Assembly: GCF_030296015.1 (NCBI RefSeq)
Contig: NZ_AP027368.1
Coordinates: forward strand, 1,550,001-1,614,000
Reading direction: 5' to 3'
From: Ferrimonas sp. YFM
GTDB taxonomy: Bacteria > Pseudomonadota > Gammaproteobacteria > Enterobacterales > Shewanellaceae
DNA: 64,000 nucleotides
Shown: positions 43,683 to 51,739 of the stretch, piece by piece
Numbering within the stretch: position 1 is the stretch's first letter
Layout of the letters: every line of letters begins with the position of its first letter
Program-made: the position numbers and the translations under genes
Notes under the pieces: generated by a model
What the model was told of the DNA's origin: nothing
The model's database searches: none
The model's input: the letters and a program-made list of their open reading frames with translations, nothing else

Positions 43683-44585
43683 TCAGTTCAGCCATTCCCG
43701 GTTCAGCTGTTCTCTATCTTCCCCAAGATAATCCAGCACCCAGGTCAGCAGGGCGTTGGACTCATCCTTGCGCCAGGCCAGGCAGCAATGACTGGGACTG
43801 CGTGGGGTGGGCAGGCTTTTTTCCACCAGGATGCCCCGGGCGATCAGCGGCTCGGCGTAGTGGCGGGGCATACAGCCCAGGCCCAATCCCTCGCTGAAGC
43901 AGGCGATGGCGTTGGGCCAGTCGGGCACCATCAGCCGGCGCTGGTGAGGCAGTTGCCAGTTACTGCGCTTTGGCAGGGTACGGGCACTGTCCTCCAGGCT
44001 GATGGCGGGGTAGTGGCCTATGGCCTCTTCATTGAGGTGCTCTGCGCTGGCCAGGGGATGATGGGCCGCCATCACAAAGGCCCAGTCGATCTCGCCCATG
44101 TCCAGATAGCCGAAGTCTCCGCCCACGGGAATGGCGGAGGTGGCACCAATGGCGATCTCCGCCCGGCCATCGGCCAGGGCATCCCACACGCCATTGAACA
44201 CCTCCATGCTGATCACCAGTTCGGCGTTGTCGAAGTGGCGGTAGAAGTCCCGAATCAGGGCGGTGATTCTGTGGGGTTTGACCACGTTGTCCAGGGCCAG
44301 GCGCAGGGTCTGCTGCCAACCGCTGGCGACCCTCAGGGTCTGGGCTTTGACCTCCTCCATCTGCCTGAGCATCGCCCTGGCCTCGGCGATGAAGTGCTGG
44401 CCCGCTTCGGTCAGCTCGACCCGGCGAGGCAGACGATGGAAGAGTTCGACCCCCAGATCTCCCTCCATTTGGCGCACCCGGTAGCTGATGGCGGAGGGCA
44501 CCTTGTGAAGTTGACCGGCGGCCGCAGTAAAACTGCCCAGGCGGGCGACACAATCCAGCAGTTCGAGATCGGCTTTGGCAAACAT
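43683..44585 (-). CDS. punR: LysR-type regulator, PunR type
   Basis: The 300-residue regulator has an N-terminal winged helix (GSFTAAAGQLHKVPSAISYR) and a periplasmic-binding-like effector domain. It is close to E. coli PunR (YdhB) including EVFNGVWDALADGR and AIGATSAIPVGG; PunR activates punC in response to purines. It is divergent from a punC homologue as in E. coli. ATG 44585 is used; a TTG two codons earlier is also in frame. Confidence 0.88.
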   Translation of the reverse strand: MFAKADLELLDCVARLGSFTAAAGQLHKVPSAISYRVRQMEGDLGVELFHRLPRRVELTEAGQHFIAEARAMLRQMEEVKAQTLRVASGWQQTLRLALDNVVKPHRITALIRDFYRHFDNAELVISMEVFNGVWDALADGRAEIAIGATSAIPVGGDFGYLDMGEIDWAFVMAAHHPLASAEHLNEEAIGHYPAISLEDSARTLPKRSNWQLPHQRRLMVPDWPNAIACFSEGLGLGCMPRHYAEPLIARGILVEKSLPTPRSPSHCCLAWRKDESNALLTWVLDYLGEDREQLNREWLN

Positions 44586-44603
44586 AAGCAATCAAATATT
44601 TTG

Positions 44604-44628
44604 AACGATAACCCAGGATAATATCGTT
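44604..44628. promoter_or_regulatory. Inverted repeat in the punR/punC intergenic region
   Basis: AACGATA-N11-TATCGTT is a perfect 7-bp dyad with the spacing expected of a LysR-type operator, 18 bases from the punR ATG. It is the best candidate PunR site. Confidence 0.6.
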
Positions 44629-44723
44629 TAATTTTCTTCATTACGACAAATACAATCCCTGGCGTTGATATACATGGGGCTGGCGCCACCTCGCTCGATG
44701 AAAATTGTTGAAAGGTATTTGTT

Positions 44724-45932
44724 GTGAAAACCACCAAACTGGAGATGGTCTACCTGGCGGCCCTGTCGATGCTGGGATTTGTCGCTACCGATATGTATCT
44801 GCCCGCCTTCGAGCGGATGCAGGATTTCTTCGGCAGCGGCCCGGAAGCGGTGGCGCTGTCCCTGTCGGTGTTTCTGGCGGGTCTGGCCATAGGTCAGCTC
44901 CTCTGGGGCGCGGTGTCAGATCGGTTGGGCCATCGTAATGCCCTGCTGGCGGGCCTGGCTCTGTTTGTATTGGCCTCTGTGGCCATCGCATACAGCCACA
45001 GCATCTGGCAGCTGCTTGCCCTGCGGTCTATGCAGGCGGTGGGCGTCTCCTCTGCCGCGGTCATCTGGCAGGCGATGGTGATCGCCGAGAAGAGTGACCG
45101 CGAAGCGCAGCGCCTGTTTGCCAGCATCATGCCCCTGGTGGCGCTGACCCCGGCCCTGGCACCCCAACTTGGGGTGGCCTTGATACAGTGGTTTGACTGG
45201 CAGGGGATATTCATCGGACTGGCCTTGATGGGACTGGCGTGCCTGTTGGTCACCCTTGCTCGTCCTGGCCGCAAGCCTTATGCCTCCAAAGGGAGCGTGG
45301 CGGCGGACTTTGCTCTGCTGCTGCGACGGCCAGGCTATCTGGGCAATGTGCTGATCTACAGCTTTGGCTCGGCCGCCTTCTTCGCGTTTCTGACCGGCCT
45401 GCCCAAGGTGATGACCGAAATGGGCTACGGCGCCGCTGACATCGCCATGGTGTTTCTGCCTCAGACCCTGGCTTTTATGGCCGGCGGTTATCTGGGCAAA
45501 CGCCTGGTGGAGAGGTTGGGGGATGAATGGGTGCTGAAACAGCTGCTGGTGCTGTTTGGGTTTGCCTCCCTGCTGTTGGTGGTTGTGTCCTTGCTGCCTA
45601 TCCCTGTCATCTGGCCGCTGTTGGCGCCTTTCTGCCTGCTGGCCGCCGCCAATGGCGCCCTCTATCCCATCGCGGTCAACCGTGCCCTGGGCCAGGCGAG
45701 GGAGTGCCCGGCGACGGGGGCGGGACTGCAGAACAGCATCCAGATCAGCATCAGTTTTACCGCCAGCGCGGCGGTGGCGCTCTTTGCCAGTCAGGCGCAG
45801 GAGGCGATCGGTATCGCCATTGGCTTGAGCTGTGTCGGGGTGATGCTCGGCTATGTGGTGTCTGATGCCAGGCAGCGCGGTCAGTGGACCAGGCCGGATC
45901 CGGCTCGGGTGGCCCTTGACGAGCGGGAGTAG
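44724..45932 (+). CDS. punC: MFS transporter, purine nucleoside importer PunC type
   Basis: The 402-residue carrier has twelve membrane helices and the DHA1-like motif WGAVSDRLGHRNALL between helices 2 and 3. It resembles E. coli PunC (YdhC), which imports purine nucleosides such as adenosine. The divergent PunR-type regulator strengthens the assignment. The start is GTG 44724, with GAAAGG upstream. Confidence 0.87.
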   Translation: MKTTKLEMVYLAALSMLGFVATDMYLPAFERMQDFFGSGPEAVALSLSVFLAGLAIGQLLWGAVSDRLGHRNALLAGLALFVLASVAIAYSHSIWQLLALRSMQAVGVSSAAVIWQAMVIAEKSDREAQRLFASIMPLVALTPALAPQLGVALIQWFDWQGIFIGLALMGLACLLVTLARPGRKPYASKGSVAADFALLLRRPGYLGNVLIYSFGSAAFFAFLTGLPKVMTEMGYGAADIAMVFLPQTLAFMAGGYLGKRLVERLGDEWVLKQLLVLFGFASLLLVVVSLLPIPVIWPLLAPFCLLAAANGALYPIAVNRALGQARECPATGAGLQNSIQISISFTASAAVALFASQAQEAIGIAIGLSCVGVMLGYVVSDARQRGQWTRPDPARVALDERE

Positions 45933-45947
45933 TCTCTCTCCGTTGCC

Positions 45948-46823
45948 CTAAGGGGGCACAGGCGGGCCGGCCAACTGGCTGGGCGGCGAAGCTAAGGTGG
46001 GAGAGGTCAGTTGATTGAATCTGAGCAGCAATCTGTGTTGATGTTCCGGGTGTTCGCCGGTAAAGGTTCTGGCATGGGCGCAGTGGGGCATCAGCCAGAA
46101 CTCTTTCCGGGTTTGTACCGCGCCGTAGAGCTGGATGGAACGCTGCGCTGGAATGAGTCGGTCCTGGTTGCAATGACTGACCACCACAGGCAGATGGCTT
46201 AAGGCGGTGATCTGCTCCATTGGGGCGCCATCTGTGTCGACCACCAGGGGCATCAGGCTACGCCAGAGTGTGCCGCCGGGGTAAGTGCCCACCACGTCCT
46301 GAGCCAGCAGAAGGTAGTCATCGAAGGAACTGTCCAGTACCAGCAGGTCAAAGCGCTGCTCCAATCCGCTACTTGAGAGCCCATCCAGGGCGATGGCGCC
46401 TCCCATGGAGGTGGCGAGTATGATTTTGGGCAAAGAGCGAAAGCCCGGCCGGGTTACGGCGTGTTCGAGCAGAGAGCGGGCGTCCTGGGCCAGCACATCT
46501 CTTGTGGCTTTGCCGCTGGAGAGCCCGAAGCCTGAGTAATCAAACAGCAGAACCTGATAGCCCTGGCCCACCAGCCACACCGCCTTTTCTCCGGTTTCGT
46601 CAAGATGGCCACTGTTGCCATGAAAGTGAATCACCAGCGCTTTGGCGGCGCCTGAGGGGGTATGCAGCTGAAGGTGTAACTGGTTGCCGGAGAGGGAGTC
46701 CAGGAAATAGTTCTCTATGCCTGGGCCTATGCGCATTACATCGGCACTCTTGGGTGAGTAGAAGAACCGATGGCCGCAACCGCAAAGGCTCATCGACAGC
46801 AGGGCAAGCAGCATTAATCGCAT
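45948..46823 (-). CDS. Alpha/beta hydrolase, lipoprotein
   Basis: The 291-residue protein begins with a lipoprotein-like signal (LSMSLCGC), so it is probably membrane-anchored. The hydrolase fold shows the oxyanion block HFHGNSGHLDETG, the nucleophile elbow ATSMGGA with catalytic Ser, a likely acid in NQDRLIP and the His in PHCAHAR. It resembles the BEM46/YtmA-like serine hydrolases; the substrate is unknown. It is convergent with punC and lies beside the APE cluster edge. Confidence 0.8.
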   Translation of the reverse strand: MRLMLLALLSMSLCGCGHRFFYSPKSADVMRIGPGIENYFLDSLSGNQLHLQLHTPSGAAKALVIHFHGNSGHLDETGEKAVWLVGQGYQVLLFDYSGFGLSSGKATRDVLAQDARSLLEHAVTRPGFRSLPKIILATSMGGAIALDGLSSSGLEQRFDLLVLDSSFDDYLLLAQDVVGTYPGGTLWRSLMPLVVDTDGAPMEQITALSHLPVVVSHCNQDRLIPAQRSIQLYGAVQTRKEFWLMPHCAHARTFTGEHPEHQHRLLLRFNQLTSPTLASPPSQLAGPPVPP

Positions 46824-46889
46824 TCAAGTCTCCTTCAGGAGGCCTAAGGGCAACCTGTGATGGATTCACCTGATAGTGCGGGTTTCTAT

Positions 46890-47519
46890 TTATAAAGGTC
46901 TGAATTTCAAGTTAGTACAGATGGAAGGCTTGAGCAAACTGTCGCCGCATACCAGGCTGGCACTCACTCCGGTAACCGGGGACCAGCAAAGGGCCCAGGA
47001 ATCCAAGCAGAGGAAGGGGTCGGAATTCGAGGGGATATTTATTTCGCCAATTTTCTTGATCAGGTCGGGCGTTATATCTTGCGTTGCCTTAAAGGTCGCT
47101 TCGTATAGGCACCAACGAGGAAATAGTTGATCTTTTGGCCATTTAAGGTATTCGGCATACTGGTGGAGTTTATTATTTTTTTCTAATTGAATATCCACCC
47201 CTATGGCAGTATTCAGGCACAGGGCGACGGCGACGAACTGGCCGGTGTGGCTGATGGAGATTCGCCAGTCGGAATCCAGGAATCTGGGCTGCCCAGAGGG
47301 GGTGTGGCACCAGGTGTCTGGCAGCTCACCATCGCTGTTAAGTTCGCCAAACAGAGCTTTGACCGCATCTCTTTGTTGTTCTTTTAATTTCTTGGTGTTT
47401 AACGGCGCTGAAAATTCAGCCAGACCCACTCTAATCTTCTGGCATTTTGTGATTACGGACCTATTTAGAGTTATTGTCATCGCTGGTGACTCTGATTCAG
47501 AGGCCTCTTGTTGTAACAT
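46890..47519 (-). CDS. 4'-phosphopantetheinyl transferase of the aryl polyene cluster
   Basis: About 209 residues with the Sfp/EntD motifs: ISISHTGQFVAVAL, GVDIQ (Mg2+ site) and WCLYEATFKA (the W-x-x-KEA-x-K block). It would attach the phosphopantetheine arm to the two acyl carrier proteins of the operon that starts 67 bases away on the other strand. The gene is visibly more AT-rich than its neighbours, a hint of separate origin. Start unsure: ATG 47519 or ATG 47480, neither with a good ribosome-binding site. Confidence 0.8.
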   Translation of the reverse strand: MLQQEASESESPAMTITLNRSVITKCQKIRVGLAEFSAPLNTKKLKEQQRDAVKALFGELNSDGELPDTWCHTPSGQPRFLDSDWRISISHTGQFVAVALCLNTAIGVDIQLEKNNKLHQYAEYLKWPKDQLFPRWCLYEATFKATQDITPDLIKKIGEINIPSNSDPFLCLDSWALCWSPVTGVSASLVCGDSLLKPSICTNLKFRPL

Positions 47520-47586
47520 ATGTAAAAAAAGGCTATGGTAGCGCGCGCTTAGCGGCCTTTCGAATTTAATTTAAATCAAGAAAAAC
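47520..47586. promoter_or_regulatory. Divergent promoter region of the aryl polyene cluster
   Basis: The 67 bases between the transferase gene and the 18-gene operon are the only untranslated space before 63572 and so must hold both promoters, unless they lie in coding sequence. AT-rich sequence (TTTAATTTAAATC) precedes the operon. No clear -35/-10 pair could be fixed. Confidence 0.55.
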
Positions 47587-48279
47587 ATGAAGCAGATATT
47601 CCCTGTTCTGGAGTGGAAAGGGTGGTGTTCTGGGGGTTCCATGGATCTGGAATCACTGCCTGAGTATCCCTGGAAAGATGAAGGTGACGCACCTGTTGTC
47701 AGTGTGGTGCCTGCGATGCAGCGCCGCAGGCTCACTCGTCTGTCCAAAATGGCGCTTCATGTTGCTTCCTTCCTGGACGAGTCTCACGACCTGCCTTCGG
47801 TGTTCGCCTCTCAGCATGGCGAGGTGGCCCATACGATGACCATGTTAAATGGCATCTTTGCTGGTGAAGCCCCATCACCCACCAAGTTCAGCCAGTCAGT
47901 GCACAACTCCGCCTCGGGTGCCTACGGCATCCATTTCTCAAATCAGGCACCTTCCACCTCTATTGCGGCAGGGCGCGACACCCTGTTTTCCGCTCTGGTA
48001 GAGGCCCGGGCCATGCTCGAGCCGGGGAGGGATGTGCTGGTCATCTATGTGGATGTGCCTCTGCCGGAGCGATTTCGCGGCACCGAGGAGCCGGCGATCG
48101 CCCTGGGCATCAGGCTCTCTCTGAACGGCGTGCGTCAATTGGTGGCCGAAACCACCACAGACGCTCCAGAGCCCTGCGATCAGCCTGCCTGGCAGCTATT
48201 AAGTCTGCTGCATAAGGGCGAAGGGGAGTCTGTGGTGACTCAGGAGCGCCAGCGTGTGCGCTGGAGCCTGGAGTCATGA
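47587..48279 (+). CDS. apeC: Beta-ketoacyl synthase-like chain length factor
   Basis: The 230-residue protein is the short ketosynthase-like partner of APE clusters (ketoacyl-synt_2 type). It has VHNSASGAYGIHFSNQAPS, where a ketosynthase would have its active-site Cys; no such Cys is present, so it should be non-condensing and work as a heterodimer with the ApeO ketosynthase, as known for the Xenorhabdus system. It opens the operon and overlaps the next gene by 4 bases. Confidence 0.83.
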   Translation: MKQIFPVLEWKGWCSGGSMDLESLPEYPWKDEGDAPVVSVVPAMQRRRLTRLSKMALHVASFLDESHDLPSVFASQHGEVAHTMTMLNGIFAGEAPSPTKFSQSVHNSASGAYGIHFSNQAPSTSIAAGRDTLFSALVEARAMLEPGRDVLVIYVDVPLPERFRGTEEPAIALGIRLSLNGVRQLVAETTTDAPEPCDQPAWQLLSLLHKGEGESVVTQERQRVRWSLES

Positions 48280-49094
48280 TGGCGCAGCTCTATCATCTTT
48301 ATCGCATTGTGGTGACTGGCCTGAGCTTCACCCTCTTCGGGGTGGGCGGACTGGTGACCGGTCTGCTGTTTTTCCCTCTGCTGGCGATGCTGCCCGGGCA
48401 GCCCATGGTAAAGGAGCGCCGGGCCCAGCGGTGCGTGCATCTGATGTTTCGTGGTTTTGTCCGCTTCATGGAGTTGTTGTGGGTGACCCGGGTCCAGGTG
48501 GATAAGCCAGAACGTCTGGCTCAGGCCAAGGGGTGCATCATTATTGCCAATCATCCCTGCCTGCTGGATGTGGTGGTAATGATCTCCGTGGTGCCTCACA
48601 CCAACTGCATCGTCAAACAGTCCCTGCTGCGCAACCCGTTTATGCGCTGGGTGATCAAGGCGGCAGGCTACATTGCCAACGACGACCCTGAATCCGTGGT
48701 TCGGGACGCAAAAGAGCGTTTGGAGCGGGGTGACAACCTCATTGTGTTCCCAGAAGGCACCCGCACCACCCCCGACAATCCCGTGAGCATGCAGCGCGGG
48801 GCGGCAAGACTGATTTTACGTAACCGAGCGCCGGTGCTGCCGGTTACAATCCGTTGCACACCGACCACTTTGACTAAGGGAACACCTTGGTATCATGTGG
48901 CCCCCCGACGATTCATCATCGATCTCAGGGTGGGCGAACAGGTCATCTATGCCCCGGACCCAGAATTACCCGAGTCCCTCCAGGTACGGCAACTGACTCG
49001 TCGCCTGGAGGCTGGTTACAACATGGAGCTACACCCGAATGAGCGAATTGAAACTGGAATTGAAACAACTGATCATCGAGTCCTTAGAACTTGA
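48276..49094 (+). CDS. Lysophospholipid-type acyltransferase of the aryl polyene cluster
   Basis: The 272-residue protein has an N-terminal hydrophobic segment (about 10-40) and the PlsC motifs NHPCLLD with H93 and D98, and FPEGTRT (158-164). It belongs to the 1-acylglycerol-3-phosphate acyltransferase superfamily. In its position (as apeD in other APE loci) it probably transfers an acyl chain during assembly of the lipid carrying the polyene. Its last 56 bases overlap the following acyl carrier protein gene, an unusually long overlap. Confidence 0.85.
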   Translation: MMAQLYHLYRIVVTGLSFTLFGVGGLVTGLLFFPLLAMLPGQPMVKERRAQRCVHLMFRGFVRFMELLWVTRVQVDKPERLAQAKGCIIIANHPCLLDVVVMISVVPHTNCIVKQSLLRNPFMRWVIKAAGYIANDDPESVVRDAKERLERGDNLIVFPEGTRTTPDNPVSMQRGAARLILRNRAPVLPVTIRCTPTTLTKGTPWYHVAPRRFIIDLRVGEQVIYAPDPELPESLQVRQLTRRLEAGYNMELHPNERIETGIETTDHRVLRT

Positions 49095-49308
49095 AGAGAT
49101 CACCCCTGAAGAGATTGAATCTGACGAACCTCTGTTTGTTGAAGGCCTGGGACTGGACTCCATCGACGCCCTGGAGTTGGGCGTAGCCATCAAGAAACGA
49201 TACGGTGTGAAGCTGGATCCCAACGCCGAGGATACCCGCTCTCACTTCGCCAGTGTCACTGCACTGGCCAACTTTATCGAATCACAGAAGAAACAGGAGT
49301 CCCTGTAA
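49039..49308 (+). CDS. apeE: Acyl carrier protein 1 of the aryl polyene cluster
   Basis: The 89-residue carrier has its attachment serine S41 in GLGLDSIDALEL. In APE systems two carriers hold the starter aryl acid and the growing polyene. It is translated from inside the end of the acyltransferase gene and its stop overlaps the start of the second carrier. Confidence 0.9.
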   Translation: MSELKLELKQLIIESLELEEITPEEIESDEPLFVEGLGLDSIDALELGVAIKKRYGVKLDPNAEDTRSHFASVTALANFIESQKKQESL

Positions 49309-49556
49309 TGAGCCGCAGAGAGCAACTGCTTGCGGAACTGTCCGCCATCCTGATCGAAGAGTTTGAGATCGACGCCGATGACATTCAGCCGGACGCCAAC
49401 CTCTACGAAGACCTGGACCTGGACAGCATCGATGCTGTTGACCTGGTCATCAAGCTGCAACAATCCTCAGGCGTAAAGATTCAGCCCGAGGAGTTCAAGG
49501 CCGTGAGAACCGTCAATGACGTTCTGGACGCCCTGGAAAAACTGATTCCCGCGTGA
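49308..49556 (+). CDS. apeF: Acyl carrier protein 2 of the aryl polyene cluster
   Basis: The 82-residue carrier has S40 in DLDLDSIDAVDL. It is a distinct carrier, not a duplicate of the first: the sequence outside the motif differs widely, so the two probably have separate partners (starter and extension). Confidence 0.9.
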   Translation: MSRREQLLAELSAILIEEFEIDADDIQPDANLYEDLDLDSIDAVDLVIKLQQSSGVKIQPEEFKAVRTVNDVLDALEKLIPA

Positions 49557-50092
49557 TGAAACGCCTGTTGGCCGTGGTGGCAACCTTGCTGCTGCTGGCT
49601 TACCCCGTCCTGGTGTTCCTGTCGGTGAACCAGGGGGGCGGGATGATACTGGCCGCCCTCCTGTTTCTGGTGTTGGCGGCCAGAGCGATTCTGGCCCCGG
49701 CGGGCAGCAGATTGTTGCCGCTGGCCGGGTGTGCCTTGGTGGTGCTCTACGGCGTGACCCGTCAGGACCAGGTGCTGATGTGGTATCCGGTGTTGGTGAA
49801 CCTGGTGATGCTGGTGACCTTCGCCCTGACGTTGAAACGGGGCCCCAGCATGATTGAACGTTTCGCTCGCTTACGCCACCCCAATCTGCCCGAGGCTGCC
49901 CGGCCCTATCTGGAGCGGGTGACCCAGGTCTGGTGCGGGTTTTTCGTGATCAATGGCAGCCTGGCGCTGGCGACCGTAGTGATGGGAAATCTGCAGTGGT
50001 GGGCCATCTACAATGGCCTGATCTCTTATGTATTGATGGGGACACTTATGGCCGGTGAATGGCTGGTGCGTCCCAAGCACGAGGCGGTGTAA
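49556..50092 (+). CDS. COG4648-type membrane protein of the aryl polyene cluster
   Basis: The 178-residue protein has five or six hydrophobic segments and the conserved block RLRHPNLPEAARPYLERVTQ, followed by WCGFFVINGSLAL. This family is found in APE and related pigment loci, in the apeG place, and is often misnamed. Its role is unknown; a membrane partner of the synthase or export genes is inferred. ATG 49556 overlaps the carrier stop (TGATG). Confidence 0.85.
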   Translation: MKRLLAVVATLLLLAYPVLVFLSVNQGGGMILAALLFLVLAARAILAPAGSRLLPLAGCALVVLYGVTRQDQVLMWYPVLVNLVMLVTFALTLKRGPSMIERFARLRHPNLPEAARPYLERVTQVWCGFFVINGSLALATVVMGNLQWWAIYNGLISYVLMGTLMAGEWLVRPKHEAV

Positions 50093-51399
50093 TGAGGTTA
50101 AGTATCGGTCAGGCACTGATGCGAGATGACAGTGTCAGCTGTGTGCTCACCGACGAGGGTAGCATTGATCTTGACCAGTTGCGCATCGACATCGCTCGGG
50201 TTCAGAGTTCTGTGCCGGCAGGGATAAGCCGGGTCATGCTGCACAGTGAGTGCAGCGGCGTTTTCCTGGTGCGCCTGCTCGCCCTGCTGGGTCTCGGCGT
50301 TGAGGTGGTGCTGCCCGCCAATGGTCAACCCGATACCCTGGCCAAACTGGCCACAGAACACCAGCTGCAGATGGACGATGACTGGCAGCCCAATGCTGGC
50401 CAGCCTGAGCCCCTTCGCTGGAGCCAGCAGGGCAGGCTGAGGCTGTTCACCTCCGGCAGCAGCGGGGATGCCAAGCCGGTGGAAAAGACCCTGGAGCAGA
50501 TAGAAGCGGAGCTGGGCGCCCTTGAACAGATGTTTGGCGCTCAGTTGGCCGGCAGCACCCTGATCGCCAGTGTGTCGCACCAGCACATCTATGGCCTGCT
50601 GTTTCGTGTACTCTGGCCCTTTGTCAGCGGTCGTCCCTTTCTGGCTCAGACCCTGCTCTACCCTGAGTGCATAGAGGGCGCGCTGTTGCGCCACGCCCCT
50701 GCGGTTCTGGTGGCCAGCCCTTCGGTATTGGAGCGCTGGGATCTGGACGGACGCGGTGTGCCGCGCCTGGCCTTCAGCTCAGGGGGCCCCTTGGCCCGTC
50801 CGGCTGCCGTTGCCCGAGCCCAGGCCTGGGGACAAGGGGTGGTCGAGATCTATGGCAGCACCGAAACCGGGGGCATCGCCCGGCGTCAGGCTTCCTGCGC
50901 TCAACCAGAGCCTGCCTGGCAGCCCTTTCCCGGGGTGGAAACCCGGATTGAGGCCCAGCGGCTACGGCTTCGCTCCGCCTTCATTGATCCCCAGGGCTGG
51001 TACCTTACCGATGATCTGGTGGAGCCGACGCCAGAGGGGTTTTGCCTCATCGGCCGGGCAGACCGCACGGTCAAGTTGGCGGAGAAACGGGTCAATCTGG
51101 TGGCCATGGAGCGAGCCCTGGAGTCGTCCGTCCTGGTTCGCAAGGCGGCCCTGGTGATGCTGCCTGGTCGCCGTGCCCAGCTGGGGGCGGCGCTGGAGCT
51201 GACCGCCGCCGGTCAACAAGCCCTGGCAGACATGGGCCACCGGGGACTGTCAGAGAAACTGAAGCTGGCCCTGATCGGCGAGTTCGAACGGGTCACCCTG
51301 CCGAGACGTTGGCGCTATCGGCAACAACTGCCCTACAACAGTCAGGGCAAGTTGCCCAGGACCGCTTTATTGGAGCTTTTTGATGTTAACCAAGGTTGA
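50092..51399 (+). CDS. apeH: AMP-dependent acyl/aryl-ACP ligase of the aryl polyene cluster
   Basis: The 435-residue adenylating enzyme has the phosphate loop TSGSSGDAKPVEK and YGSTETGG, followed by DRTVKLAEKRVNL (hinge) and a C-terminal catalytic-Lys region QGKLPRTAL. It would activate the aryl starter acid, 4-hydroxybenzoate or a cinnamate, and load it on a carrier protein. It is shorter than typical acyl-CoA ligases, with a reduced N-terminal part, as usual for APE ligases. Start TAATG overlaps the preceding stop. Confidence 0.85.
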   Translation: MRLSIGQALMRDDSVSCVLTDEGSIDLDQLRIDIARVQSSVPAGISRVMLHSECSGVFLVRLLALLGLGVEVVLPANGQPDTLAKLATEHQLQMDDDWQPNAGQPEPLRWSQQGRLRLFTSGSSGDAKPVEKTLEQIEAELGALEQMFGAQLAGSTLIASVSHQHIYGLLFRVLWPFVSGRPFLAQTLLYPECIEGALLRHAPAVLVASPSVLERWDLDGRGVPRLAFSSGGPLARPAAVARAQAWGQGVVEIYGSTETGGIARRQASCAQPEPAWQPFPGVETRIEAQRLRLRSAFIDPQGWYLTDDLVEPTPEGFCLIGRADRTVKLAEKRVNLVAMERALESSVLVRKAALVMLPGRRAQLGAALELTAAGQQALADMGHRGLSEKLKLALIGEFERVTLPRRWRYRQQLPYNSQGKLPRTALLELFDVNQG

Positions 51400-51739
51400 C
51401 CCTATCTGGGTGGCCCATGCTCAGGACGGCCCTTTGCACAGCTTCGAGCTGACGATTCCACAAGACCTGGATTACTTTCGCGGTCATTTCAACGGTGCCC
51501 CGGTGTTGCCCGGGGTGGTGCAACTGCAGTGGGCGATCCGCAAGGCTCAGCAGACCTTCCAGATGGCGGAGTATTGTGCCCGCCTGGACGTGGTTAAATT
51601 CCAGCATCTGCAGTTGCCCGGACAGAGTGTCACTCTGGAGCTGGAACGGCTCGACGACACCCGGGTGCGTTTTGCCTATTTCAGTGGCGATAAACGCTAT
51701 TCCAGCGGTCGCATCGTGTTTGAAGCGGAGAGTGCATGA
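51383..51739 (+). CDS. apeI: 3-hydroxyacyl-ACP dehydratase, ApeI type
   Basis: The 118-residue hotdog protein has the FabA/FabZ-like block YFRGHFNGAPVLPGVVQLQW with the catalytic His35. It removes water during polyene formation, in described APE systems together with ApeP. ATG 51383 has GGAG 7 nt upstream and lies within the end of the ligase gene. Confidence 0.85.
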   Translation: MLTKVDPIWVAHAQDGPLHSFELTIPQDLDYFRGHFNGAPVLPGVVQLQWAIRKAQQTFQMAEYCARLDVVKFQHLQLPGQSVTLELERLDDTRVRFAYFSGDKRYSSGRIVFEAESA

